Origin: Thiohalocapsa halophila
GTDB taxonomy: Bacteria; Pseudomonadota; Gammaproteobacteria; Chromatiales; Chromatiaceae
NCBI RefSeq assembly: GCF_016583825.1
Contig: NZ_NRRV01000024.1
Location: 16,799-80,798, forward strand
DNA length: 64,000 nt
Direction: 5' to 3'
Numbering within the stretch: the first letter of the stretch is position 1; the number at the start of each line of letters is the position of its first letter. Below the pieces are notes generated by a model. The model was given only the letters and a program-made list of their open reading frames with translations. It did not search any database and had not been told where the DNA came from. Below, in pieces: positions 17,957 to 27,486 of the stretch. The position numbers and the translations under genes are program-made.

Positions 17957-19228
17957 CTACGCTTCTTGCCGCTTGAAGAGCTCGCGGAACACGGGGTAAA
18001 TGTCGTCCGCGCCGCCGATCTCTTCCATGGCAAAGTGGGAATGCATCGCCTTCACGTCCTGATAGGCGTACCAGAGACTCTGGTGCTGGCGCGGCGTGAT
18101 TTCCACGTAGGCGTAGTAGCGCATCAGCGGCATGAGCCGATTGATGAGCAAGTCGCGGCAGATGGCGGAGTCCGAGTCCCAGTTGTCGCCGTCCGACGCC
18201 TGCGCAGCATAGATGTTCCAGCTGCCGGAGTCGTAGCGCTCCGTGATGACCTCGTGAGCCAGGTTCAGGGCGCTTGAGACCACGGTGCCGCCGGTCTCGC
18301 GGGAGTAGAAGAACTCCTGCTCGTCCACTTCCTGGGCGATGGTGTGGTGGCGGATGAAGACGACGTCGATCTGGTCGTAGTTCCGCTGCAGAAAGAGATA
18401 CAGCAGGATGAAGAAGCGCTTGGCCAGGTTCTTGCGCACCTGGTCCATGGAGCCGGAGACGTCCATCAGGCAGAGCATCACCGCCTTGCTGGTGGGCTCC
18501 GGCTGCTTGGTGAAGGACTGGTAGCGCAGGTCGAAGGTATCGATGAAGGGCAGCGCCGCGAGCCGCGTCTTGAGGCGGTCGATCTGCTCGCGCAGCGCCA
18601 CCACCCGGGCGTCGTCCTCCGGCACGCCCTCGGCGAGGAGCTGCTCGACTTCTTCTTCCAAGGCGCGGATGCGCCCGCGGTGCGGCGCGCCCAGCGCCGT
18701 GCGCCGGGCGATGGCACCCTTGAGTGAGCGCACGACATCGATATTGCTGGGCGCGCCCTCGGTGGTGTACCCGGCACGCACGGTCTTGAATTCCGTGGTG
18801 CCCATGAGCTGGTTGCGCACCAGATTGGGCAGCTCAAGGTCGTCGAACAGCAGGTCCAGGAATTCCTCCCGCGAGAGCTCGAAGACGAAGTCGTCCTCGC
18901 CCTTGCCGCCGCGGCCGGCCCGCCCCTGCCCGGAGCCCGATCCGGAGCCGCCCTCGGGGCGCTGCACCCGGTCGCCGGCCTCGAACTCCTTGTTGCCGGG
19001 GTGGATCATGTCCCGGGTGCCGCCCTGGCCATGGTGGAAAATGGGCTCGGAGATGTCCTTGGATGGGATGCCCACCTGCTCACCGCCATCGATGTCGGTG
19101 ATGCTGCGGCGGTTGACCGCATCCGACACGGCCCGCTTGAGCTGGCTCTTGTAACGCTTCAAGAACCGCTGCCGATTGACGGTGCTCTTGTTCTTGGCGT
19201 TGAGACGTCGGTCGATGAAGTGGGACAT
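17957..19228 (-). CDS. yeaH: YeaH/DUF444 family protein with von Willebrand-like MIDAS
   Basis: The ATG at 19228 gives 423 aa and starts with the family hallmark [21 protein letters not shown] Gly/Ser-rich stretch ([16 protein letters not shown], about 95-110) is typical. The vWA-like metal site DVSGSM is at 256-261, followed by [10 protein letters not shown]. Cytoplasmic partner of the PrkA kinase: in enterobacteria the two proteins act in the response to nitrogen starvation and related stress. It lies 142 bp downstream of prkA and 118 bp upstream of spoVR on the same strand. The open frame upstream of 19228 has no homology. Confidence 0.95.
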   Translation of the reverse strand: MSHFIDRRLNAKNKSTVNRQRFLKRYKSQLKRAVSDAVNRRSITDIDGGEQVGIPSKDISEPIFHHGQGGTRDMIHPGNKEFEAGDRVQRPEGGSGSGSGQGRAGRGGKGEDDFVFELSREEFLDLLFDDLELPNLVRNQLMGTTEFKTVRAGYTTEGAPSNIDVVRSLKGAIARRTALGAPHRGRIRALEEEVEQLLAEGVPEDDARVVALREQIDRLKTRLAALPFIDTFDLRYQSFTKQPEPTSKAVMLCLMDVSGSMDQVRKNLAKRFFILLYLFLQRNYDQIDVVFIRHHTIAQEVDEQEFFYSRETGGTVVSSALNLAHEVITERYDSGSWNIYAAQASDGDNWDSDSAICRDLLINRLMPLMRYYAYVEITPRQHQSLWYAYQDVKAMHSHFAMEEIGGADDIYPVFRELFKRQEA

Positions 19229-19370
19229 AAAATTCGGTGGCTCGCGTTGCACTGGCTGGGTCGAAGTGATCCGCTCCCCTGAAGAGGCCGCATGTCCAGA
19301 CACCCAAGGGCCGCGGGCTGGGGGCTAAGGCGCGGCGCGGTCTTCCTCAGCCCTCAGCCTTCGCTGCTTC

Positions 19371-21293
19371 CTATTGCGACTTCCGCACGCGCAAGTACCA
19401 CTCCGACAGCAACCGTACCTGCTTAGGCGTATAGCCCTTCTCGACCATACGCTCGACGAACTGCTCGTGCTTCTTCTTGTCGTCCGCCGAGGCCTTGGCG
19501 TTGAAGGAGATCACCGGCAGCAGCTCCTCGGTGTTCGAGAACATTTTCTTCTCGATCACGACGCGCAGCTTCTCATAGCTGGTCCAGCGCGGGTTGGCGC
19601 CGTTGTTGTTGGCGCGGGCCCGCAGCACGAAGTTGACGATCTCGTTGCGGAAGTCCTTGGGATTGGAGATCCCCGCGGGCTTCTCGATCTTCTCCAGCTC
19701 CTCGTTGAGCGCGCCGCGGTTCATCATCTCGCCGGTGTCCGGATCGCGGTACTCCTGGTCCTGGATCCAGTAGTCGGCGTAGGTGACATAGCGGTCGAAG
19801 ATGTTCTGGCCGTATTCGGCGTAGGACTCCAGATATGCCGTCTGCAGCTCCTTGCCGATGAACTCCGCATAGCGGGGCGCGAGGTACTGCTTGAGGAAGC
19901 CCACGTAGCGATCCTGCACCTCCGGCGGCAGATGCTCGCGCACGATCTGGCGCTCCAGCACGTACAGCAGATGGACCGGGTTCGCGGCCACCTCAGTGTG
20001 GTCGAAGTTGAATACCTGGGAGAGGATCTTGAACGCGAACCGCGTCGAGATCCCGGACATGCCCTCGTCGACGCCGGCGTAGTCGCGGTACTCCTGCACC
20101 GACTTGGCCTTGGGGTCCGTGTCTTTGAGGTTCTCGCCGTCGTAAACGCGCATCTTGGAGAAGATGCTGGAGTTCTCCGGCTCCTTCAGGCGCGTCAGCA
20201 CCGAGAACTGCGACATCATCTCCAGCGTGCCCGGGGCACAGGGCGCCTGGTTCAGGGAGCTGTGGCGCAGCAGCTTGTCGTAGATCTGCTTTTCTTCCGT
20301 GACCCGCAGGCAGTACGGCACCTTGACGATGAAGACGCGGTCGAGGAAGGCCTCGTTGTTCTTGTTGTTACGGAAGGACTGCCACTCGGACTCGTTGCTG
20401 TGTGCCAGGATGATGCCCTGGAAGGGCAGTGCCGAGAGGCCCTCGGTGGCGTTGTAGTTGCCTTCCTGCGTGGCCGTCAGCAGCGGATGCAGCACCTTGA
20501 TGGGCGCCTTGAACATCTCGACGAATTCCATCAGGCCCTGGTTGGCGCGGCACAGGGCCCCGGAGTAGCTGTAGGCGTCGGCGTCGTTCTGGGCATAGTG
20601 CTCCAGCTGGCGGATATCGACCTTGCCCACCAGGGAGGAGATGTCCTGGTTGTTCTCGTCGCCCGGCTCGGTCTTGGCGACGGCCACCTGCTCTAGGATG
20701 CTCGGGTACAGCTTCACCACCCGGAACTTGGTGATGTCGCCGTTGTACTCCTGCAGGCGCTTGACGGCCCAGGGCGACATGATGGTGCGCAGACACCGGG
20801 GCGGAATGCCATAGTCCTCTTCGAGGATGGGCCCATCTTCCTCCGGCGAGAACAGGCTGAGCGGCGATTCGAACACCGGCGAGTCCTTGATGGCGTAGAA
20901 GGGCACCTTCTCCATCAGCTCCTTCAGCTTCTCGGCCAGCGAGGACTTGCCGCCGCCGACGGGGCCGAGCAGGTAGAGAATCTGCTTGCGCTCCTCCAGG
21001 CCCTGGGCGGCGTGCTTGAGATAGGACACCAGCTGCTCGATCGCGTCCTCCATACCGAAGAAGTCCGCAAACGCCGGGTAGCGCTTGATGACCTTGTTCT
21101 GAAAGATGCGGCTCTGGCGCGCATCGTTGTGGGTGTCTATCAGCTCGGGCTCGCCGATCGCCGCAAGCAGACGCTCCGCCGCACCGGCATAGGCCATCGG
21201 ATCGTTTTTACACAGATCCAGGTACTCCTGCAGGCTCATGTCCTCTTCGCGAGAGGACTCGTAGCGGGCCTGGTAGCGCTCGAAGATCGACAT
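19371..21293 (-). CDS. prkA: PrkA-type AAA+ serine kinase (YeaG)
   Basis: The product has 640 aa, the normal size. The N-terminal AAA+ part has Walker A GPVGGGKSS at 110-118 and contains ILAHSNESEW and FLDRVFIVKVPYCLRV. The C-terminal PrkA domain carries the kinase-related region DYWIQDQEYRDPDTGEMMN. It is a cytosolic stress protein that in E. coli (YeaG) affects survival under nitrogen starvation. It is the first gene of prkA-yeaH-spoVR. The 286 bp upstream are free of genes and would hold the promoter, possibly for an alternative sigma factor as in relatives; no consensus is obvious. Confidence 0.96.
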   Translation of the reverse strand: MSIFERYQARYESSREEDMSLQEYLDLCKNDPMAYAGAAERLLAAIGEPELIDTHNDARQSRIFQNKVIKRYPAFADFFGMEDAIEQLVSYLKHAAQGLEERKQILYLLGPVGGGKSSLAEKLKELMEKVPFYAIKDSPVFESPLSLFSPEEDGPILEEDYGIPPRCLRTIMSPWAVKRLQEYNGDITKFRVVKLYPSILEQVAVAKTEPGDENNQDISSLVGKVDIRQLEHYAQNDADAYSYSGALCRANQGLMEFVEMFKAPIKVLHPLLTATQEGNYNATEGLSALPFQGIILAHSNESEWQSFRNNKNNEAFLDRVFIVKVPYCLRVTEEKQIYDKLLRHSSLNQAPCAPGTLEMMSQFSVLTRLKEPENSSIFSKMRVYDGENLKDTDPKAKSVQEYRDYAGVDEGMSGISTRFAFKILSQVFNFDHTEVAANPVHLLYVLERQIVREHLPPEVQDRYVGFLKQYLAPRYAEFIGKELQTAYLESYAEYGQNIFDRYVTYADYWIQDQEYRDPDTGEMMNRGALNEELEKIEKPAGISNPKDFRNEIVNFVLRARANNNGANPRWTSYEKLRVVIEKKMFSNTEELLPVISFNAKASADDKKKHEQFVERMVEKGYTPKQVRLLSEWYLRVRKSQ

Positions 21294-21579
21294 TCAGCAC
21301 ACCTCGTTTCGGTTGTCTGTCCGGACGCGAGCGGCGGGCGATCCGGCGTGGCATATCGCTTTAAGATTGCAACGCCGAGGGCGAACTGCAAGGTCCGCGC
21401 CAAGCAAGGACCGTCGTCGTCACCCGCAACCGGCGGGATTCGTCCCTCCGCAGCATGCCACTTTTGAGTGCGGTGCGCGCGCACCCGCGCATCCCATAGA
21501 GTGCACTGCGGCAGGGAGCGGCGCGACGGGCGCCTCGTGTTCGGGAACTTTGCGCTTAGACAGGTCCCCTCGCAAGGGT

Positions 21580-22941
21580 TCAATTCCCTGCTCGGGGTGG
21601 CCTTGTAGACCGCCGGTCGGCGCCCGCTCCCGCCCCTCGCCTCGTGTGGCGCTCGAGCCACCACCAGCAAGCCCCCAAGGCACACAGGCCGACCAATACG
21701 GGCGCCGGATTGCTCCAGGCCACCACCAGCAGCGCTGCCGCCGTGAGGCAAAGATAGACCAGCGGCGGCCAGGGATACCAGGGGATGCGAAAGGGCCGCG
21801 GCAGCGTCGGCTCCCGGTGCCGCAGCCGCAGGGCACCGAGTACGGTCAGCAGCGACGAGAGCATCAGGGTAAACCCCGCGAAGGCCAGCACGGCGCCGAA
21901 CGTGCCGGTGAGAATGAGCACCAATGCCAGCACCAGCGACAACAGCACCGCCCTTGTTGGTGCACCGCGGCGGTTGCGCGCACCGAAAATGCCCAGTGCG
22001 GGGCTGTCTTCCGCCATGGCTTCGAACACGCGCGGCCCCGCCAGCAGCATGGCACTGATGGTAGAGAGCAATAAAAGCGCCAGCATGGCACTGATCAGCC
22101 GCCCGCCGCCCTCGCCGAACAGCCAGCGCGCCGAGAGCGCGCCCACCTCCACGGTGCCGGCCAGCTCGTCCAACGGCACGCTGCGCAGAAACACCCAGTT
22201 CAATAGCAGGTACAACAGTGTCACCAGGGCCGTGCCCAGCAGCAGGGCCCGCGGCACCAGGCGCTGCGGCGATTGCACTTCCGCGGCCACGTAGGTCGCG
22301 GCATTCCAGCCCGAATAGGCGTAGGAGACATACACCAGCGACAGGGCGAACGCCGGCGAGAAGACGGCCGCGGCGGTGCCGGCGTCAGGCAGCGGCGTCA
22401 GGGCGCCGGGCGCCGCCGGCAGCAATAGACCCGCGGCGCAAAAGAGCAGGATGGCCACGATCTTGAGCAGCGTCATCAGCACCTGGAAACCGGTGCCGAG
22501 CCTGACGTCGAAGGCGTGGAGGGCCGCGATCACGACCACCGCCACGGCCGCGGTGGGTGTCGGGGCCACCGGCACCACGGTCGCCGCGTACTGACCGAAG
22601 GCCATGGCCGCCAGCGCCACGGGTGCGGCGAAGCCCACGGTGGTGGAGATCCAGCCCGCGATGAGCCCGACGGCGGGGCTGAAGCTCCGGCGCAGATAAA
22701 CGTATTCGCCCCCCGAGCGCGGCAGCGCTGCCGCCAGCTCGGCATAGACCAGAGCGCCGCAGGCGGCCACCAAGCCGCCCAGCAGCCACAGCAGCAGTAA
22801 GGCGGCGCCGTTATGCACGCCTTGGGCTTGCAGGCCGAGGGTCGTGAACACGCCCGTGCCGATCATATTGGCCACCACCAAAAGGGTGGCGGCACGCAGA
22901 TCGAAGGTTTGGGGTGCGCGGCGCGCGGGCGCCACCCTCAT
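21580..22941 (-). CDS. APC-superfamily amino acid permease
   Basis: The product has 453 aa with twelve or so hydrophobic helices. Diagnostic blocks are helix 1 VVANMIGTGVFTTLGLQAQG (the GxG unwound binding region), ELAAALPRSGGEYVYLRRSF (helix 3 start) and YVSYAYSGWNAATYVAAEVQ (helix 6). These mark the amino acid/polyamine/organocation family. The substrate is not predictable. The last 20 residues are Arg/Gly-rich and poorly conserved. No transport operon surrounds it: a small membrane protein gene is upstream on the same strand and prkA downstream. Confidence 0.88.
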   Translation of the reverse strand: MRVAPARRAPQTFDLRAATLLVVANMIGTGVFTTLGLQAQGVHNGAALLLLWLLGGLVAACGALVYAELAAALPRSGGEYVYLRRSFSPAVGLIAGWISTTVGFAAPVALAAMAFGQYAATVVPVAPTPTAAVAVVVIAALHAFDVRLGTGFQVLMTLLKIVAILLFCAAGLLLPAAPGALTPLPDAGTAAAVFSPAFALSLVYVSYAYSGWNAATYVAAEVQSPQRLVPRALLLGTALVTLLYLLLNWVFLRSVPLDELAGTVEVGALSARWLFGEGGGRLISAMLALLLLSTISAMLLAGPRVFEAMAEDSPALGIFGARNRRGAPTRAVLLSLVLALVLILTGTFGAVLAFAGFTLMLSSLLTVLGALRLRHREPTLPRPFRIPWYPWPPLVYLCLTAAALLVVAWSNPAPVLVGLCALGACWWWLERHTRRGAGAGADRRSTRPPRAGN

Positions 22942-22978
22942 GGCATGGCAGCCGACGCTGCGGCTGTGGGCGGCTGTC

Positions 22979-23230
22979 TCATTCCGGGTCCAGCACGCTG
23001 AAGCACAGCAGCGTCGCCACCAGCCCGAAAGTCAGCAGGCACCCCGTGCCGCCGCAGATCAACAGCAGCCCGGCCGCGATGAGCCAGATGATCAGACACG
23101 TACTCTGATTGGCCTTGTAGGCGCGCGTGGCTTTGCGCTCTTGGAACTCACGATAATCGGCGCGCCCTTCGCAGAGCCAGTCCAGGAAGCGGCGCGGCCA
23201 GTGCAGGGGAGAATGTCGCTGCGGAGCCAT
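22979..23230 (-). CDS. Small two-span membrane protein, unknown function
   Basis: The ATG at 23230 gives 83 aa. An amphipathic, Trp/Arg-rich N-terminus (HWPRRFLDWLCEGRADYREF) precedes two hydrophobic segments (about 44-75) containing CLIIWLIAAGLLLICGG and FGLVATLLCFSVL. It ends 37 bp before the APC permease start on the same strand, so the two may be co-transcribed. No family was recognised. The frame continues open upstream but without hydrophobic or conserved character. Confidence 0.5.
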   Translation of the reverse strand: MAPQRHSPLHWPRRFLDWLCEGRADYREFQERKATRAYKANQSTCLIIWLIAAGLLLICGGTGCLLTFGLVATLLCFSVLDPE

Positions 23231-23529
23231 CGGCGGTCTCGTGCTCCAGCGTGATAGGGCGGCATAATCCGGCGGCGAGCCTGGGCTCGGCCAGCACGCC
23301 CACTCACCGGTATCGCCATTTGGTCGGAGCATGGCGGCGACGCAGCCGGCGGGCAAGGGTCGGCGAATGCGAATTAGACCGGCTCGTCCCCTGCGCGCCG
23401 AGCAGCGCCCGCACGCCGAAGCGATTCTGCCAGGACAGGTTGCCGGCAGGCGCTTGCAGCGCACCAGCCGAGCCCGTACCTTGCCCAGTACATCAAGCCA
23501 GCCGCTGGTCTCGCACCTGCTCGCCCGGC

Positions 23530-23985
23530 ATGAGCTCCATCGACATCCGACTCGAGTCCGCGCCGTTCGATCCCTGGGCCCTACAGGCCGACCTCGCCGG
23601 CGACGCAGCCGCAGGGGCCCTCGCTGCCTTCGTCGGGCTCATGCGCGACCAAAACGCCGGCCGCCGCGTGCTGGCCATGACCCTGGAGCACTATCCGGGC
23701 ATGACGGAATCGGCGTTGCGGCAGATCGCTGAAGAGGCCGCGGCGCGTTTCGGCTTGCAGGCCGTGCGCATCGTGCACCGGGTCGGCCGTGTCCTGCCAA
23801 CCGAGCCCCTCGTTCTGGTCGCCGTCACCGCCGCCCACCGCGGTGAGGCCTTCCGCGGCTGCGAGCTGCTGATGGACTACCTCAAGACTCAAGCCCCCTT
23901 TTGGAAGAAAGAGGAAACCGACCAGGGCGAGCATTGGGTCGACGCCCGCGACAGCGACGACGCCGCCGCCGAGCGCTGGCGCTGA
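23530..23985 (+). CDS. moaE: Molybdopterin synthase catalytic subunit MoaE
   Basis: MoaE with MoaD transfers sulfur to cyclic pyranopterin monophosphate to make molybdopterin. The ATG at 23530 gives 151 aa; the longer frame from 23251 is unsupported. Visible motifs are FVGLMRDQN, LEHYPGMTE, HRVGRVLPTEPLVLVAV, AHRGEAFRGCELLMDYLK and the active-site lysine block APFWKKE. It stands apart from other moa genes. Downstream (convergent) is msrQ, whose partner MsrP is a molybdenum enzyme. The window also encodes a molybdenum hydroxylase and ModE, so the gene fits a local molybdenum theme. Confidence 0.94.
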   Translation: MSSIDIRLESAPFDPWALQADLAGDAAAGALAAFVGLMRDQNAGRRVLAMTLEHYPGMTESALRQIAEEAAARFGLQAVRIVHRVGRVLPTEPLVLVAVTAAHRGEAFRGCELLMDYLKTQAPFWKKEETDQGEHWVDARDSDDAAAERWR

Positions 23986-24015
23986 GCCGCCGGCGCGGGT
24001 GAGCAACCCAGCCCC

Positions 24016-24045
24016 GTAGGTCGGACTGAGGCACGAAGCCCGACG
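24016..24045 (+). repeat. Solitary REP sequence between convergent moaE and msrQ
   Basis: A 30-bp element GTAGGTCGGACTGAGGCACG(...)GCCCGACG with the GTAG head and the GTCGG/CCGAC stem of the RAYT-linked REPs at 57984-58742, but a different centre (ACTGAGGCACGAA). It lies 30 bp after moaE and 6 bp before the msrQ stop. Confidence 0.8.
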
Positions 24046-24051
24046 CCGCTG

Positions 24052-24696
24052 TCACCGCGCCGCCGACACACCGCGCCGACCCGAGCCCGCGAGCCGGCGC
24101 TCCCAGCCGCCCCAGGGCAGGCGCGCCGCCAGCAGTACCGCCAGCACGCCGGCGTAGATGGCGGGCTCGAGCAGATCCGCCTTCACCAGCCACAAATAGT
24201 GCAGCACCGCCAGCACGCCGATGGCGTAGACCAGGCGGTGCAGCCGTTTCCAGCGGGGGCCCAGACGCCGCAGCCAGCCCTTGGTGGAGGTCACCACCAG
24301 CGGCACCATCAGCACCAGGGCCGCAAAGCCGACGGTGATATACGGGCGCTTGGCGATGTCCGCGAAAATGGCCTGCCAGTCGAAGAACTGATCCAGCCAC
24401 AGGTAGGTGATGAAGTGCAGCGCCGCGTAGAAGAAGGCATAGAGCCCGAGCATCCGCCGCAGCCGCACCATCCAGGTCCAGCCGGTGAGCCGGCGCAGCG
24501 GCGTCACCGCCAGCGTCGCCAGCAACAGCCGCAGAGCCCAGTCGCCGGTGTCGTGGGTAATGGCCTCCACCGGGTTCGGGCCGATGCTCCCGTCCAGTGT
24601 GCGCCAGACCAGGAGCACAAAGGGGAGCAGACAAGCGGCGAATAGGGCCGGCTTCACGAGCCGGATGATGCGGTCGGGGGTTGGACGGGAAACCAT
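24052..24696 (-). CDS. msrQ: MsrQ, haem-binding membrane subunit of the MsrPQ methionine sulfoxide reductase
   Basis: MsrQ is an inner-membrane b-type cytochrome that passes electrons from the quinone pool to periplasmic MsrP for repair of oxidised methionine. It has 214 aa with about six hydrophobic helices. Family marks are GDWALRLLLATLAVTPLRRL, RRMLGLYAFFYAALHFITYL (His ligand), KRPYITVGFAAL, WKRLHRLVYAIGVLAVLHYLW (two His) and the TSTKGW turn. msrP lies upstream on the same strand, but 567 bp away rather than adjoining. MsrQ may therefore have its own promoter. Confidence 0.93.
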   Translation of the reverse strand: MVSRPTPDRIIRLVKPALFAACLLPFVLLVWRTLDGSIGPNPVEAITHDTGDWALRLLLATLAVTPLRRLTGWTWMVRLRRMLGLYAFFYAALHFITYLWLDQFFDWQAIFADIAKRPYITVGFAALVLMVPLVVTSTKGWLRRLGPRWKRLHRLVYAIGVLAVLHYLWLVKADLLEPAIYAGVLAVLLAARLPWGGWERRLAGSGRRGVSAAR

Positions 24697-25263
24697 TGCG
24701 AGGGGAAGTGAGAAGTTTGAGGTGTGAAGTTAGAAGCGCGCAGTGCGGCGATGTGCGTCGATTTTGGCGCAGTGGGAGGCAGCCGCAAAGGAAGTGCGGG
24801 AGGTTAAGTGCGTGGTGCGCAGTGCGGGCGCGTGCGTCGCCGACCGCTGAGCCCGCGCTCTATGCTGCGTACCTTCGTACTGCGAGCTGCCGGGCCTTGA
24901 TCATCACTCCGACCAAGTCGCGACAATGGCCGCAGGACGCAGAGCGCCTGCCGTTGCTCCCCACCCCGGAGAGACTGGGCGACTATTGCCTGCTGCCAGC
25001 CCCCACGCGCCTCAGCGTAGATCGGGCCGACGCAAGCTCGCGCGACAATTAGGCCGTTAGGGCAATCGCGGCGTCGGGCCACTGGATCATCCCGACCTCC
25101 GGCGATTGCTTTCCCAATTTCAGAGCGGTGTCACGACATGAACGCGCACGCCTGCCGCAGCGCCCCGTACTTCGTACTCCGTACTACCGACAGCGAGGCC
25201 CACACACGCAAGCTGTCGCCACGCACTGCGCACCACGCACCACGCACCACGCCCCCTCCCCAA
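24697..25263. other. 567-bp repeat-rich gap between msrP and msrQ
   Basis: No gene is supported. Near msrQ lies GAAGTTTGAGGTGTGAAG (24714-24731), then GCGCAGTGCGG-type sequence and GTGCGTGGTGCGCAGTGCGG (24809-24828). Near msrP are CGTACTTCGTACTCCGTACT (25169-25188) and three tandem CACCACG units around 25225-25250. A 48-nt imperfect hairpin is at 25062-25109. The same low-complexity families recur at 61526-61640 and 62758-62788. Confidence 0.7.
25062..25109. repeat. 48-nt imperfect inverted repeat downstream of msrP
   Basis: Outer arms GCAATCGC (25062-25069) and GCGATTGC (25102-25109), inner GTCGGG/CCCGAC. TTTCCC follows on the plus strand, while no T-run follows on the msrP strand. It could insulate msrP from msrQ; a terminator role is uncertain. 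Confidence 0.45.
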
Positions 25264-26226
25264 TCAGTAAAACTCCGCCAAATCCATCCCATCATACAAA
25301 GACGCCACCTGCTCGCCGTAGCCGTTGAACTTGAGCGTCGGGCGCTTGCGGGCGAACAGGCCCGCGCCGATCATCCGGTGGCTCTTCTGGCTCCAGCGCG
25401 GGTGGTCCACCTCCGGATTGACGTTGGCATAGAAGCCGTACTCGCTCGGCTGCATCATGTTCCAAGTCGCCGAGGGCTGATCCTCGGTGAAGCGGATGCG
25501 CACGATGGACTTGATGCTCTTGAAGCCGTACTTCCAGGGCACCACCAGCCGCAGCGGCGCGCCGTTCTGGTTGGGCAGGATCTCGCCGTAGAGGCCCGTC
25601 GCCAGGATGGTGAGCGGATGCATGGCCTCGTCCATGCGCAGCCCCTCGCGATAGGGCCAATCCATGATGCCGCGCCGCTGCCCCGGTAACATCTCGGGGT
25701 CATAGAGGGTCTCGAAGGCGACGTACTTGGCCTTCGAAGTCGGCTTGAAGCGCGTCAGCAGGTTCACCAGCGGGAAGCCGACCCAGGGCACCACCATAGC
25801 CCAGGCCTCCACGCAGCGCAGCCGGTAGATGCGCTCCTCCTGTGGGAAGTCGCGCAGGATATCCTCGATGCCGATGACACCGGGCGCCTCGCACTCGCCC
25901 TCCACCACCACCGGCCAAGGACGGGTCTCGAGCTGATCGGCGTTGCGCTTGGGGTCGCGCTTGTCGGTGCCTAGCTCGTAGAAGTTGTTGTAGCTGGTGA
26001 TGTCCTCACGACCCGTGAGCGTCTCGTCGGTGGAGAGTCGGCTCGGGCGCACGTCCGGAATCGGCTCGCCGGCACGAACCGCGGGCGCCGAGAGCAGTGA
26101 GGCGCCGCCCAGCGCAGCACCGACGCCCGCTGCCGCCGCCGTTTGCAGGAATTCCCGCCGGCGCAAATACACCGAACGCGGCGTGATCTCCGAAGCCGGG
26201 ATGTCGCTCGGTCGCTTGATCAGCAT
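25264..26226 (-). CDS. msrP: MsrP, periplasmic molybdoenzyme methionine sulfoxide reductase
   Basis: MsrP reduces methionine sulfoxide in periplasmic proteins using a molybdopterin cofactor. It has 320 aa. The Tat signal RRREFLQTA is at 22-30 with a hydrophobic stretch to about 52, so the folded cofactor-loaded protein is exported. The Mo-ligating cysteine is Cys138 in [14 protein letters not shown]. Other family blocks are [53 protein letters not shown] and the conserved end [12 protein letters not shown]. Its partner msrQ is downstream, separated by repeat-rich DNA. Upstream is the end of the glycosyltransferase operon. Confidence 0.96.
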   Translation of the reverse strand: MLIKRPSDIPASEITPRSVYLRRREFLQTAAAAGVGAALGGASLLSAPAVRAGEPIPDVRPSRLSTDETLTGREDITSYNNFYELGTDKRDPKRNADQLETRPWPVVVEGECEAPGVIGIEDILRDFPQEERIYRLRCVEAWAMVVPWVGFPLVNLLTRFKPTSKAKYVAFETLYDPEMLPGQRRGIMDWPYREGLRMDEAMHPLTILATGLYGEILPNQNGAPLRLVVPWKYGFKSIKSIVRIRFTEDQPSATWNMMQPSEYGFYANVNPEVDHPRWSQKSHRMIGAGLFARKRPTLKFNGYGEQVASLYDGMDLAEFY

Positions 26227-26382
26227 GGATGTGCCTCGTGACGTCTGAACCGTTTTTCAGACCGGACCACTGGGGCTTTGGTTTCACTGCAACTGCAAAA
26301 CGCCCATGCATTCGCCGCCTCTTGCTCCGGGCGGGATGCCCGGCCTTGGTCGGCGGCTCCCGGGCCGGCGCAGACGCCGCGG

Positions 26383-27486
26383 TCAGCGAGCGAGGGACGC
26401 ATAGACGCCCAGCAGCAGCTCCGCCGAGTGCGCCAGGCTGAAGTCACGCGCCAAGCGCTCGCGGCCGGCAGCACCGAGGGCGGCAGCGGCGGCGGGCTCG
26501 GTGATGAGCCGCTGCAGATGGCCGGTGAGTGCGGCGGTGTCGCCGGGTGCGAACAACAAGCCCTCCGCGCCGTCCACCAGCGCCTCCGGAATGGCGCCCA
26601 CCCGGGTGGCCACCACGGGCAGCCCCACGGCCATGGCCTCCAGCATGGACATGGGCAGCCCCTCGTTGTAAGACGGCAGGCAGAAGCAGTGCGCCGCGGC
26701 GAGTTTTGCGTTCTTGGCCGCGCCGACGACAGGCCCAGGCACTTTCACGCCGTCAAGGCCCAGCTCCCGAGCGAGCGCCATAAGCGCTTCACGCCGGCCG
26801 GGCTCAGCCTCTGAGCCCAGCAGGTCAACCCTGACGGCCCGGTGTACGCGCAGCGCCGCCGTTGCTCGCAGAAGATCCTCCTGGCCCTTACCAGACTGGT
26901 AGTGGGCCAGACAGAGGATGCGGAACGGACCGTCATTCGGTGGCGTCGCTGGTTCGCGCACCGGAACACCATTCGGCACCACAACGATTCGTGCCGAATT
27001 GGCCCATGGCAAAAGGATCTCGCGCCACCCTGGGCTCAGGACCACGATCCGATGCGCCGCACTCAATAGACGACGTGCAAGCCAAGCACGCACACCAGTT
27101 AAGCTTTCCAGGAATCGGTGGAACTGCCCGCCGTGGATATGTAACACCGCCCGCCGTCCAAGTAGGCGTACAAGCACCAAGTCGGCGCCGTTGCGCCAAA
27201 AAGAAAACCACGAGCACGTATGAATATGCACCGCGGTCGGGCGCCATGTCAGGCACACACCGGCGAGTCGTCCAAGCAACCGCAGTTGCGCCGCGACGCC
27301 TTGCCACAGACTGCGGTCCGTCGCGGTGGTCTTAACATTGTTGATGACGCGCAGGGCGACACGGTCCGAGAGGGCGTGCGTCAGATTCTGCACCACGGTA
27401 GCCATGCCTCCAACGGGAGGCGGAAGCGGGCCAACCATCAGTACCCTGGGCCTAACTTCTCGATGCGGGGTGAGGGGGTCGCTCAT
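26383..27486 (-). CDS. GT4-family glycosyltransferase
   Basis: The product has 367 aa with a GT-B fold. The N-terminal acceptor half starts MVGPLPPPVGGMATVVQNL, a Gly-rich loop common in group 1 transferases. The C-terminal donor half has ILCLAHYQSGKGQEDLL and the E-x7-E signature region PSYNEGLPMSMLEAMAVGLP. It likely transfers a sugar from a nucleotide donor to a polysaccharide or lipid-linked glycan at the cytoplasmic face; sugar and acceptor are unknown. Its ATG overlaps the stop of the upstream glycosyltransferase by 4 nt (27483-27486), so they are translationally coupled. It is the last gene of galE-GT-GT. Confidence 0.88.
   Translation of the reverse strand: MSDPLTPHREVRPRVLMVGPLPPPVGGMATVVQNLTHALSDRVALRVINNVKTTATDRSLWQGVAAQLRLLGRLAGVCLTWRPTAVHIHTCSWFSFWRNGADLVLVRLLGRRAVLHIHGGQFHRFLESLTGVRAWLARRLLSAAHRIVVLSPGWREILLPWANSARIVVVPNGVPVREPATPPNDGPFRILCLAHYQSGKGQEDLLRATAALRVHRAVRVDLLGSEAEPGRREALMALARELGLDGVKVPGPVVGAAKNAKLAAAHCFCLPSYNEGLPMSMLEAMAVGLPVVATRVGAIPEALVDGAEGLLFAPGDTAALTGHLQRLITEPAAAAALGAAGRERLARDFSLAHSAELLLGVYASLAR

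Noticed and set aside
21555..21600. Sequence AGGGTTCAATTCCCT resembling a tRNA T-arm downstream of prkA
   Set aside because: No matching acceptor, D or anticodon arms are found upstream, and the stretch overlaps the 3' end of the permease gene; kept only as a possible chance match or att-like scrap.
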